NCBI GenBank assembly: GCA_964019415.1
Contig: OZ025879.1
Location: 4,384,137-4,448,136 of the forward strand
Length of the DNA: 64,000 nucleotides
Source: Ianthella basta
Lineage: Eukaryota > Porifera > Demospongiae > Verongiida > Ianthellidae
Reading direction: 5' to 3'
Part shown: in pieces, positions 22,772 to 34,829 of the stretch
How the letters are laid out: each line of letters starts with the position of its first letter
Numbering within the stretch: the stretch's first letter is position 1
The notes under the pieces: model-generated
Seen by the model: only the letters and a program-made list of their open reading frames with translations
Database searches by the model: none
Told to the model about the DNA's origin: nothing
Program-made: the position numbers and the translations under genes

Positions 22772-24247
22772 TTTGAAATGGCGCACCGCCCCCACAATGT
22801 GCGCGCACATGACTATCTACATATATGGCTGGAGGCTGCTGGCCAATGCTAGCTAGCCCAACCACTGTATATACCACGCCAGTGATACCATTACCGTTAC
22901 CGTTATTATGTCGCCAGGTAGCTAGCAATGTATGATTATGCACACGCAGCTACAGGTATGCCAAATGTCATTCCTGGTCAACGTAGCTACATTTGTTTAA
23001 TGTAACAGTGAGCCTCTATAGAGCATCAATAGCAACAAGTTGCATGTCATGTTTAAGACAGCTTGCAGGGATGCAAAAATTGATCATGATTCGTTTTCTA
23101 ATCAGTTCATGGCCGATGAAGTAACTTTTAATCACAGTTGTGATAGCTGCACAAGACATAGGGCTTCTCCTATCTCACCCCGGCCCACCTTGCTTGAGCT
23201 CAAGCCTGCCATAGTTTCCCTTTATCAGCATGGGCATAACACTGCCATGGGTTCCCTTTCTGTAGGTGTAGCTGATACTGTATTGGAAGGTGTGTAATCA
23301 AGAGTGCTTTCTTGACTTCTCTCCTTGTATGCTGCTGCAGGACAATGGAAAGGCTTAGCAACCATAAAATGGATCATGACAATGTAGAGGATTTCTTCTA
23401 CCACTTTTACTTTATAGATTCATGCATTCATTCCACCCTTTATACTAGTGACAGATGTTATTTCTTTCATGCATGGCACCCTGTACATGCACAGCTGTGT
23501 GCACATGTGCATACTTCCTCACCATATGCAAAATAGGGTCTCACCTAATGGAGGAATTTGAAGCCATGTGTATCAAGTCAGGCCAGTGGCCATGGCAACC
23601 TCATGCAGGAAACAGATAGCTAGATAATAGTAGACTAAAGCTATACCATAGATACTTGGGTATCTACATATGGTTACTGTATACTGATTCTCAAGTTGAA
23701 TGAAGCATAATGTCGTGACAGCTGCATTAACTATCTATGTCCCCTGATACATGCATATTCACGGTGCTATGTCACATGCCATAGCAGTACACTGCTAGCA
23801 TGCATTTGACCTACCTACTAATCAATGTATTCAATATGCTGCAGCTATCATTGTTGGTATGTATGTAAATTGTGACTGGATTATATTGATATGGTTATAT
23901 AAGGGAGGTGAGCAAAATTAATTAATTGGCTATATATTGTATCCTACAATGTGTGCTATATCTGCCATGCAGGTACTGTGTGTAGCTACACAAATGGTGT
24001 GCATAGGCACATGCTGCAGGTAAGCAGAACAATTAATGACATTTACAAGCTTAAGGCCATTCACATATACTCAGAAATTTAAGAATTCATTTAATTTACT
24101 TTATTCTTTGCTAATAGATAGCACATTTGACTATTCACATGATGTGCACTGTGTGAATAAGTCTGTGTTGCAAGGAATCTGTATAAACAATATAGCAGGG
24201 ACAGCAATATTTAATTTTGCACACCAAGCAGCCCCCATTCAACTGTT
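22772..24247. other. Spacer between kinesin remnant and receptor C, with third R1 copy
   Basis: The region just upstream of the kinesin start is richer in CG and probably held its promoter. An 85-codon plus-strand frame at 23040-23297 is not recognisable. From 23352 to 23705 lies a copy of R1 closely matching 1-370. Nothing else is recognised up to the receptor C stop codon. Confidence 0.45.
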
Positions 24248-27200
24248 CTACAGATACTGAACTTCATATATTTCTTCCACAGCCACTTGATCCTGATCCT
24301 TCCTCCCAGAAGTTGCATTTGCTATCCCACTTATATATGCTGGGTTGTCTTCAAGCTGGGGGTCCTCATCTACACAGCTAGGCTTACTGCAGGTGCAGAT
24401 GTGCATTGGTATAGAAAGGGGACATGGCATATATTCAATTCACCAGATGAGTATGCTTTGGATGTATATGTAGACTGAATTTCAATAACTATGTAGCATC
24501 ATTCAGTATTGATTGAACAGCTAGAGTGATGACATACACAATAATAGCTTACATATGTACCTAAACTGGGCCTCCTGCTTGGTGATGCTAAGCTCTTTCT
24601 TAGCAACAGCCCTCCAAAACACAGCCATACACACACAGCCAGCAATGACTGTCGTCAGCAGGACACCTCCAAGGAAGCTGCCCACGGCAACACCCACTGT
24701 AACACCTACAGCAAGGCATGCAAAGTGGACATAACAGTCATAACAGTAGGTTAAAACAGTGCACGAAAACATGAATTATACATAATAGTTGTTAAATTGA
24801 CATGTGTTGCTGCTGCTAGCAACTGTTCACTAATATAGACGGAACTTGGTCATCTTTTGCTATTCTTAAAAGCACATAACCTTTGCAGCCATAAGACTTT
24901 GTTCTATGGCAACAATTAGCTGGTAGTAACTGAATATGCATATAATTAACACCAAATCCATTGGATCTCACCGTTCTTTGCATTGTCAGTGGTGAAGTAG
25001 ATTGTGTCAGAGAAAGTGCTCATGTCTCCATTAGTGTTAATGGCAGCCAATGACACACTGTACTCTGAGTTTGGTAGTAAGTCTGCTAGAGTTACACTGG
25101 TGAGTGAAGTGTTCACTGTTGTGTAGCCACATGAACAATGTATATTCCTCAGTTGGTACATCACAATGTAGTTCTCTATCACAATGTCACACATCCTGTA
25201 CTGTTGCTCATCCCACGACACCAAGGTAGTGTCAGCACCATTTGACATCACTGTCAAACCTGTTGGTGGCCAAGGAGCTGCAAAGGAAGAAGAAACTACC
25301 ACTGTACTTGACTGTATCATATAACATGCTTGCCATTCTCTTTCCCCAATACCTCTTTCTCTGCCTTGTCCAAGGCACAATAGAAGATTTCTGCTTATTG
25401 TCCTCCCTTGAGTATTGACAGCTGCTACTCTGACATTGTAGGTCAGGAACTCATTGGGCAGCGTCAGAGTGAAGTAAGGGCTGCTGCTGCTTCCTGCATT
25501 CACTGGGTCTCCAGGTGTCACTGCTGGTTCATACTCAATCTCATAGTGGATGGCTCCATTGGGGTGGAGTGGGGGGAGCCAGTTCAGTTCGATGGTACTC
25601 CCATTTGGTTCTCTCATCATGATTAGCATGCGTGGTGGGGAGGGGGCTGCAAGGTTAGAGTTGATTGTCAGCTGATATCAGTGGCGTGGATAATCATGAT
25701 GACTGAGCATAAGTTATGGAATCTGTAAAACTAAAGGCTAGTATTTTGCAGTATATACGTATAACTGGGGCAGTGAGAGATTCTAGGAAGCTTATCTGAG
25801 TACCAGCTTGTATACATATATGGGTGAAGTTATATCTGATCCCTTTCTAGAGTACATATGATAGGTAAGTTGAAGGCAATAAGGTGCTTGATGAACAAGG
25901 AATGGGCTTCTTTCGAGTGACGGTCGTAGCTTCAGTACCAAGTTGTCATTGGGCTTTTTGACCCCAAAGGCCTTCAACAATAGAACTGTTGCTTGAAAGA
26001 AGCCCATGTCTTGTTCATCCTGTGACATATAGCAACCTATGACAAGGCGCTTGATAATGACCTCTACTGAGAATTTACACTGTACCATCACCCTCGTCAC
26101 AATGTTATGCTATTTGACAACAACATATACTGTGCTCACCACTTTCCACTGTTGCCACTTCAAATTCTCCTGCCCCATTACTGACTGATGTCCCATCTGT
26201 AGACCACACTCTGATCCTGTAGGTTGTTCCTGGTTCCAGACCACTCAGTGTGACACTAGTGGTGTCCCCTCCCACAATCCTCTCATACTGTGGAGTCACC
26301 ACTGGGGGAGTTCCAAGGTCCTGTCTCTGATAGCTCACATAGTATCCAGTGGCACCTGACACTTGGGACCAGGAGACACTCACTGATATTGGTGAAGTTG
26401 TTCCTGGTGTGATAGAGGATGGTGGCTGCAAGGTGGGGCTTACTGTTTAAAGCCATTACCAAAAGGAACAGAAAAGAACTGAATGATGCATTACCATTGG
26501 CATCCCAGAAGAATGAATCCAAGCAATTAACAAATGAAATCTTTACAATTGCATAAATTTGTACAAACCGCCCTTAGGCTAGTAATTGAACCACCAAAAT
26601 TTTTACTACTAAGTACTTTACTTTACTAAGTATGGTATGTGCTCATCATAATCAGTGTACTACACACCAACCTCCATCTCTGAGGTACACTCCAAGGAAA
26701 GCAGAAGAACCATTAGTTACTCGACACTCCAAGTCCTGATTGATGTAATTATTAATGTCACGTGCACTTGCCTCTGTAAGTACATGGATGACAGCCACAT
26801 TGGGGTAAGACGCATCATATTGTACAACCCCATTGGATTGGCATCGAGTAGCACAAATGCTACCACAAGTATTTGGACATCGGCCAAGTCGGCTGCTGAC
26901 ATTCCTGAACCATGCTACATCAAATTCTGTTGGATTGCCTCCATAACAACGAACAGTACCAATAGTATTTAGACGTGACTCATCAACAAGTGTGGCATTG
27001 GTGATAAAGCTGTTCCTGGGGAAGAATGTTGGGGATGTGGTGTTTTGTAAACTAGACAAAGACAGACCATCTGCAGGAGCATTTAAAAGAGGTGTAGACA
27101 TATTAGCTTTGGCAATTGTTTGTGAGTACAGCCTAGGGTATAGTTGATCAGTGCAAGAAATTTGAGAATGTGGATACATGAAATTTATGTGACATGCATG

Positions 27201-28304
27201 TATGCATGGGTAGCAAATCATACAAAATAAATACAGAAGTCTTATAGCAGCTTAGATGATATAGTCATGTACTGCCAAAACACGTCAGGCTAATACTGTG
27301 CATACATGCTTGAGTGTTGGCATACATAGGGGTGGATAAGATGTAACTAATTATGTTTGGGCATGCATGGTTGCTAACGTACCTACTACTGTCAGTGAGT
27401 ACACTGCGCTAGTCCCAATTTGCTGCATTGAATTAGTTCTCACTATACAAGAATAGTTTCCATCATCTGTTGCTGCTTGAATGGTGTTCACCACCAAGAT
27501 GTTGCCCTGTTGGATCCTGGCTGCCCACTCAGGATCAACTCCTCCTGCATCACAATAGCCCCCAGGACAGGTCCACTGATAGCTCAGCACAGTGGTGGAT
27601 GGCACTCCTACAACTCTGCACACCAAAATCAGGGTGGAGCCTTGCTCCACAGTAGCAGAGTTGGGATAGGCATCGATGCAAACTGCATACACAAAGAAAT
27701 TACATGCATAATTGATAATATAAATACCAGCACTATCATTGCATGCACAACACTGGCTTACTCATCATGCTATATGTACCTTGTGGAACTGAGGCATCTG
27801 TAGCACAGGCCATATTACAAGAGTAGCTCATAGCTGCAAGGAGAGACAGCTAGAACAGTGAGTATGGTAAAACTGATCATGAGGATGTGAATGTGGATAA
27901 AGACCGTAGATATGGCCTACACAGAATAATCCAAGGAGAGACACAGCAATGGACACTCCAAGGTAGTTAGAGCTTACTATATACCATAGTGAGATATCAG
28001 GTCTAGTGCTACTGCATGGGAGCTGTCTATACTCATTGACATAGCTCTAGACCTGTTAATTTAACTGATTCAACTTTCTGTGTTTTGGAGCCAATAATTG
28101 GGTACTAGTTTTTCATGCTCCTCCATTGCATGTGCCTAGCGGTAGTAATTGACCCAATGTAAAATGTGATGACTCAGAGGTATAAACGAGAAGCTTCTAG
28201 CTATAGTTAGCTCTAACTGGTTTGCTGGTAAGAAGCTTACCTTGCCCGCACTGCAGTAGCAGCAGCACTGCCAGTCCACAGCAGGAGAATAGCAAGTCCG
28301 ACAT
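24248..28304 (-). CDS. Receptor C: Ig-FN3 receptor with tyrosine tail
   Basis: A complete, apparently intact type I receptor. Exons, 5' to 3': signal peptide 28241-28304 (MSDLLFSCCGLAVLLLLQCG), linker 27781-27832, Ig 27383-27682, variable Ig-like 26672-27070, FN3 at 26140-26442, 25353-25646 and 24972-25277, transmembrane 24561-24705, tail 24248-24386. Phases agree throughout: extracellular exons are 1-1, the transmembrane exon 1-2. The transmembrane exon uses an acceptor (ctgtag) 18 bases inside the one used by receptor B, because the upstream site is lost. The tail reads SKPSCVDEDPQLEDNPAY, then EEIYEVQYL and a stop. Tyrosines in NPAY and YEVQY suggest phosphotyrosine signalling, which is inference. 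Confidence 0.8.
25889..26019. repeat. Inverted repeat in receptor C intron
   Basis: Arms of about 28 bases (GATGAACAAGGAATGGGCTT and its near complement at 25992-26019) flank a 75-base loop. Weaker pairing extends outward on both sides. It is absent from the same intron of C2, so it is probably a small foldback insertion. A 102-codon minus frame across it is not credible as a gene. Confidence 0.6.
26672..27070 (-). CDS. Receptor C variable Ig-like exon
   Basis: This 399-base exon is equivalent to 11639-12046 and 49795-50238. It begins DGLSLSSLQNTTSPTFFPRN and ends [20 protein letters not shown]. The middle (RCPNTCGSICATRCQSNGVV) bears little resemblance to receptors B and D, although the flanks align well. 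It is closest to C2. Several N-glycosylation sites are present. Confidence 0.65.
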
Positions 28305-28372
28305 TGTCCCGCACAGAACTTCTTCTTAGGAAATTGGCTATCCCGAATACGCAGTCGTTCACTACCAGTCCC

Positions 28373-28381
28373 CTTTATATC
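28373..28381 (-). promoter_or_regulatory. TATA-like box of receptor C
   Basis: The minus strand reads ATATAAAGG about 70 bases before the start codon at 28304. Receptor C2 has ATATAAAAG at the same distance (34796-34804), and a CGAATACG block between box and start is shared. Conservation of position in both copies is the main support. Confidence 0.5.
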
Positions 28382-28429
28382 TTGCAACGGCAGGGGAAGC
28401 GGAACAGGGGAGCATCGCTACGTTGGGAT

Positions 28430-29907
28430 GGTACGGGAAGTAGTGTCGCTCCGCAGAAATGTGTGCATGGGAACGGAAATCTCTGGAAGACCGCCAAACG
28501 CCGCCAAGGTGCTGGGATGTAGAGAATATCAGCAGGCAGCATGTCAGGGCTGCCAATCCATATACCTCTCTAACGGAAGTAGAAATCCGCTGCTCAAGCG
28601 CCATGCATGTTATAAGAGAAGGGGTCCCTATATAGGGTCATAAGTGGTTCCCAATCTTTCATGACACTGGCACACCTCCACAGCGATGTTTGCTTTCGTA
28701 GATTGTAGCTGGGGAGCCACAGGCACCTTGCCATTTGCCGATTTTCCTCTCCAAACCAGTGCAAACTGAAAGCTAGATTCGCCACTGTTGTGATGTCACT
28801 GTTCTTCAAACACTTCTAATGTGACAGTGTGTTGGCAAAGGAATACCTCAGCATGTGCAGTGTGTCTACAGAAAATTGCATCCTAGATACTGGCATTAAA
28901 GAATAAACCGTAATGAGCTAGGGGGGATAGTGCATTGCTCAGCATTGCATGGAAATAGATGGCCACCTTTCAACACCCCTAGCTAGCTAACTAGCTACAC
29001 CTATACATCTGGTAGCATTTGTGAATGACATAATTGATAGTTTCAATGTGATTGATAGACAAAGTAGTCAATGTGAAGTCATACAACCAGGACATGTATG
29101 TATACCACTAGGCTCTACGTAGATACCACCACAGGATAATGGAGAAAGCGCTGCATGCCTGCCTGGTCAAGAGTAGACACAGGTATGCTGAGAGGAATGT
29201 AAAGTAGCTAGCTTTAGGCACTGCTCACTATCATCAACATCATAATAAATGTGACTATGAAAGGGAAGCTGTGCCTGTATTAGGGGTATATCGTTTGATC
29301 TTCATTTTACATGAAAATGGCAGTATTGGTTTGTAGAGGTACACAATGCAGTAATGACTGCCTCATGCACCTTTATAGCCATGCACAACCATGGCCAGTG
29401 ATTCCTTGCAGGAAGATAAAAGAATAGTAGGAAAGGGCTGTAGCTATAATGATTGCATCAAATTGCTGTCAGATGTATATGTTACATATGTTTATGTTTA
29501 CATTTAAATGCAATGCTGAGCACTGTGCTAGTGTGCCTCCTTGCTCTTGGTAACCATATCAGTGAATAGGGGGCATATAGTGCCATCTCAACATCTCATC
29601 TAACTTGTCCAGAAATGATATACCTCAACTTAGTGTAGTGGTTTTGGAGTGCAACCTATTTATTGCAATCAACCCAACGTCTTAGATATGCAGAAGCATG
29701 CACACAGTTCTAAAGATTGGCAGTTTATTGTGCCCTAGCTATACAACCATGCACATGCAGGGCAGTGATGCAAGTATGCACTATTCCTGTTTCTAGCTAC
29801 TAGTAGATGCGGAAAATTAATGGAATATATAATACTGGAACATGTACTCATAACTATGTATGTGTTCATAGGCTAAGCACATGCACACTTGGAAATCCTC
29901 AGCTGTT
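28430..29907. other. Spacer between receptors C and C2
   Basis: No gene recognised. The stretch 28607-29870 is paralogous to about 1370-2400 downstream of receptor B and marks the repeating unit of the array. Confidence 0.5.
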
Positions 29908-32900
29908 CTACTGATAAGTTGCTTCGTAAGGATCCTCTACTTGATCCTGAACATTCCTCCCAGAAGTTACACTTGCCGTCCCATATGTATATGCAGGGTT
30001 GTCTTCAAGCAGGGGGTCTTCATTCACATTGGTATGCATACTGCAGGTGCAGATATTGGAAGAGCCTGTGTACAGTTCACCATCAGTGTATGCAGTTCAC
30101 CATCATACATACTGCAGTTTACCATCATACATACAGCAGAGTGAACTGCAATGACTAGAATCATGCACTCAGTGCTGAGTGAACAGTGGTGTAATGTACT
30201 ACATACAATAGCATATATACCTGTCCTGCTTGGCAATGTTGAGCTCTTTCTTAACCTTCCAAAACACAGCCATACCCACACAGCCAGCAATGATTGCTGT
30301 CAGCAGGACACCTCCAAGGAAGCTGCCCACGGCAACACCCACTGTATCATCTACAGCAAGGCATGCATTTCCAGAGTGGGCATTACAGTGTGATAATACA
30401 AAACACTGCATGTAAACACGAATAATAGTTTGCATACTAATTATGCTATCATACACCAAATACTACCTCGTTATTGTTTAGTGGTAGCTGCATGCTGTAC
30501 CAGAGTGCTGCTAGAAAACTATTTGCCAATAAAGAATAGTTTTGATCTTCTTCACCTAGACATACTAGAAACAATTTTACTAAACATGAAGTGTTTGGTG
30601 TAAAAGATTGTTGTATTGCAACAAGATCTCGCCTTTCTTTGCATTGGCAGTGGTGAAATTGATTCTGTCAGAGAATGCACTCATGTCTCCATTACTGTTG
30701 ATGGCAGCCACTGACACATTATAATCTATATTTGGTAGTAAGTCTGTTAGAGTTACACTGGTCTGTGAAGTGTTCACTGTTGTGTAGCCACATGTACAAT
30801 GTACATTGCTCAGTTGGTACATCACAATGTAGTTCTCTATCACAACATCGCACATCCTGCTTTGTTGTTCATCCCACAACTCAACAGCAGTGTTAGCTCC
30901 CGTTGACAGTGCTGTCACACTTGTTGGTGGGTGAGGAACTGCAAAGAAGTAGAAATTACCACTGTACTTAACTATCATATAACATGTTGGCCATTCTCTT
31001 TTCTCATAACTCAATACCTCTTTCTCTGTCTCTTCCAAGGCACACTGGAAGATTTCTGCTTATTGTCCTCCCTTGAGTATTGACAGCTGCTACTCTGACA
31101 TTGTAGGTCAGGAACTCATTGGGCAGTGTCAGAGTGAAGTAAGGGCTGCTGCTGCTTCCTGCATTCACTGGGTCTCCAGGTGTCATTGCTGGTTCATACT
31201 CAATCTCATAGTGGATGGCTCCATTAGGGCGGAGTGGGGGGAGCCAGTTCAGTTCAATGGTACTCCCATTTGGTTCTCCAATGAAATTGAGCATACGTGG
31301 TTGGGAGGGGGCTGGAATGGACAGAACTGATATGTATAATCACCATTTGAATATATAGGGAGGTGAGGTATTGTATGAAAGGATATGATGTGAATACCAA
31401 GTTGACACAACTAACTTCAATTCTGCCTGCCTTTCTATGGGTGCTTTAGTCTTCTTAAGGGTAAATTGAATAAGGTTAAATCAATAACTAAAGGTGCTTA
31501 ATCACAGCCATATACGTAATTAGTGTACCCTGAGGTACACTCCAATATATCATATTATTGTAATGCTATTTTGAAAAAGGCATGAACTGAACATGTGCTC
31601 ACCACTTTCCACTGTTGACACATCCATCTCTCCTGCCTCACTACTGACTGACATCCCATCTGTAGACCACACTCTGATCCTGTAGGTTGTTCCTGGTTCC
31701 AGACCACTCAGTGTGACACTGGTGTTGTCCCCTTCCACAATCCTCTCATACTGGGGAGTCACCACTGGGGGAGTTCCAAGGTCTTGTCTCTGATAGCTCA
31801 TATAGTATTCTGTAGCATTTGACACTTGGGACCAGGAGACACTCACTGTTGTTGGTGAAGTTGTTCCTGGTGTGATAGAGGATGTTGGCTGCAAGGTGGG
31901 GCTTACTGTTTAAAACCATTACCAAAAGGAACAGAGAAGAACTGAATGAATGTATTATCTTTGGCACCTCAGAAGAATTGAACACAATCAATTCAAAAGT
32001 ATTAACTTTACTGCTTGTTATTAATTAATAAATTGCAATATTATTAGGATAAGTATTACAACATGTACTTCTATGCTATAGAGAATGTGCCAGTGTTAAA
32101 AGTTAGTATACATAATGTTGTCATTAACTGGCCAGATATAATCATGAAATATTATTATCATAATTTCCATTCATATGAATTGCCCTAGCAATTGTGCCAC
32201 CAAATTACATACTAGAAACTACTAGTTACAGTATATCCTCATTATAATCAGTGTACTTCACACCCACCAACATCTCTGAAGTACACTCCAAGGAAAGCAG
32301 CTGGGCCATTAGTTACTTGACACTCCAAATCCTGATTTAGGAAATTGCTACTGTTATGCGCACTTGCCTCTGTAAGTACATGGATGACAGCCACTCCAGG
32401 GGTAGACACATCATATTGTATAACCCCATTGGATTGGCATTGAGAAGCACAATATCTACGACAATAGCAAAAACGTCTACATGGACAATGATGAAGTTCG
32501 CCACTGTCACCCCTGTACCATGCTACATCAAATTCTTTGGATTGCCTCCATAACAACGAACAGTACCAATAGTATTTAGACGTGACTCATCAACAAGTGT
32601 GGCATTGGTGATAAAGCTGTTCCTGGGGAAGAATGTTGGAGATTTGGTGTTTTGTAAACTGGACAAGGACAGACCATCTGCGGGAGCAATTAAAGAGGTG
32701 TACATTGACTTAATTTATAGCTATGAAATCACTCGTGCATATAATTATATAACCAGTATAGTGTATACCAAATGTGGACAAATTTCTGCACCACTTTTTT
32801 GCAAATTTCGTGAGTTAGCAGACGTTGGCATAATAAAAATACACATTCCCCATGTCTAAAGTACTATATACATCCTTGGGGTAGTGTAGATTCTCTAATA

Positions 32901-34728
32901 TGGAAGATGATCAAATTTAAGGTTACTTTGCATGGGTGCATGGGTAACGGTGTCCGATTATTTCCACCCCCTTTTGGAGAGCCCCCAGGACAGTATCACA
33001 CAATTCCAGTTCATAACCTTGTGCTGCCATCTTACTTGTTAACTAATCAATAACAGAAAAAACTGCATTTTCACTATAGTATAACTCTATTGATCGAGAA
33101 TTGCCAAGTCAACAACTGCCAACTGCCAAATTGAAGATCAGGAACTGACAAAGTGAAGATCAAGAACTGACAAAGTGAAGATCAAGAACTGCCAAATTGG
33201 AGATTGAGAACTGCTATATTGAAAACTGAAAACTGTGGAATCAAAGATTGCAAACCAAAGTGGGAAAACGAAGAGCTGTGCCATTCAATGTAATTGCATT
33301 CATTGTCACACTTTGAATTTCATAAGACACAATCTCTCTCAGGACTGGGCTAATCAGGGAAGCAACGTTCCTGGGTGTAGGAATCTTTGTTAACGTGCTA
33401 GCTACTGCTGTCATCAAGTGTGGATACGTGAATGAAATGAAGACACCTTTAGCAGCAGTCCACAAAGCACCAGTAGTGATTAAAAAGCATAGAGTGATGT
33501 CAGAGCCCTACAGGTGTAAGTAATTCATACACAAAAGGTCTTTTCGTGAAATCTTAATACACTCAAGGGCTTCGTGAGAATACAATTGCCAAAGTCCTCA
33601 GGCAGTAGGCATCTGCATAAATTTGTACTTGTATGGTAGTTGGTCAATACAGCAAATCTGAGGATGTGGACTTGTACGTATGTTAGCGAACTGCATGCAT
33701 GTGCATGAGTAGTAAACCACATAAGAACAGAAGTCTTACAATAGCAGCTTTTTAAGATACACTTAAGTACTACCAGTTCTTCAGACCAATACATGTTTTG
33801 GTGTTTGTATACAAATGGGATAAAATGAAACTCAATAAAATTTGTGCAAGGTTTGAAACGTACCAACTACTGTCAGTGAGTACACTGCTGTGGTCCCCAC
33901 TTGCTGCATTGAACCTGCTGTAGTTCTTACTGTACCTGTGCAAGAATAGTTTCCATCATCCGTTGTTGCTTGAATGGTGTTCACTACCAAGATGTTGTTC
34001 TGTTGTATCCTGGCTGCCCACTCAGGATCAACTCCTCCTGCATCACAATAGCCCCCAGGACAGGTCCACTGATAGCTCAGCACAGTGGTGGATGGCACTC
34101 CTACAACTCTGCACACCAAAATCAGGGTGGTGCCTTGCTCCACAGTAGTAGTGTTGGGGTAGGCATCAATGCATACTACACAAAGAAATTGGTTAAGTCA
34201 ACATGCACAGCTAAAAATGCCCTCGGTGTGTGCACATATAAAGGCTGAGTCATACACATTAATTTACCTATTGGAATTGTGGCCCCTGCAGTTCTGGTTG
34301 TGTTACAAGAATAGCTCATAACTGTAAGAAGGGGCAGAACAGTGGATGGTAACTTTGAGGATGAGTGTTGATGAATGCTGTAAATATGAAACATGTACTG
34401 AGTAATACAAGCTAAGAGAGACAAAGCTGTAGCCACCCCAATGCACTAGTCAGAGCTGCTATAGCCTATATAGCTAGCAGGCCACATACTATATACTGGG
34501 AGCTGTGCATACTTAATGACATAGCTCTAGATCTGTTGCTTAAACATCCTCCATTACATGTGCTTAGCGGTATTGATTGACCCAATGTAAAATGTGATAG
34601 CTACGTACGTAGCTACAGGTTCGAGATGGTGTATAGCTAATTGGTCTGTTGCTAGGTAACTTACCTGGGCTGAACCGCAGTAGCAGCAGCACTGCCAGTC
34701 CATAGCAGGAGAATGGCAAGTCAGACAT
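29908..34728 (-). CDS. Receptor C2: Ig-FN3 receptor, one frameshift
   Basis: A paralog of receptor C with the same exon order: signal peptide 34665-34728 (MSDLPFSCYGLAVLLLLRFS), linker 34268-34321, Ig 33864-34175, variable Ig-like 32268-32677, FN3 at 31603-31905, 31018-31311 and 30633-30938, transmembrane 30221-30350, tail 29908-30040. The variable exon is one base short near 32535-32541 (CCAAAG where C has CCAACAG), which shifts the frame and leads to a quick stop, so as read the protein ends inside that domain. The last FN3 exon has a GC rather than GT donor. All else is open, including the tail (EDPLLEDNPAYTYGTA, then EDPYEATYQ). Either a recent pseudogene, an allele, or a sequence error. 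Confidence 0.7.
32268..32677 (-). pseudogene. Receptor C2 variable Ig-like exon with frameshift
   Basis: The flanks match receptor C (TSPTFFPRN-type start in 32560-32677; LNQDLECQVTNGPAAFLGVY at the end). The centre has a very cysteine-rich stretch (CPCRRFCYCRRYCASQC) unlike the other copies. One missing base near 32535-32541 puts the two halves in different frames. The donor reads GTTG then gtgggt. Confidence 0.65.
33117..33240. repeat. 22-base minisatellite in receptor C2 intron
   Basis: About five imperfect tandem copies of a unit like TGAAGATCAAGAACTGACAA followed by AG. Copies diverge toward the right. Confidence 0.75.
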
Positions 34729-34795
34729 TATCCTGTACAGAACCTATTCTGAGGAAATCGGCCGTTCCGAATACGTAGTCTGTCGCTGCCGATCT

Positions 34796-34804
34796 CTTTT
34801 ATAT
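34796..34804 (-). promoter_or_regulatory. TATA-like box of receptor C2
   Basis: The minus strand reads ATATAAAAG about 70 bases before the start codon at 34728, matching position and surroundings of the box before receptor C. Confidence 0.5.
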
Positions 34805-34829
34805 GCTGCGACGCCAATTAAGGGAAGCG

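Noticed and set aside
25792-26100. A 102-codon minus frame in receptor C intron
   Set aside because: It crosses a palindrome and is missing from the paralogous intron of C2.
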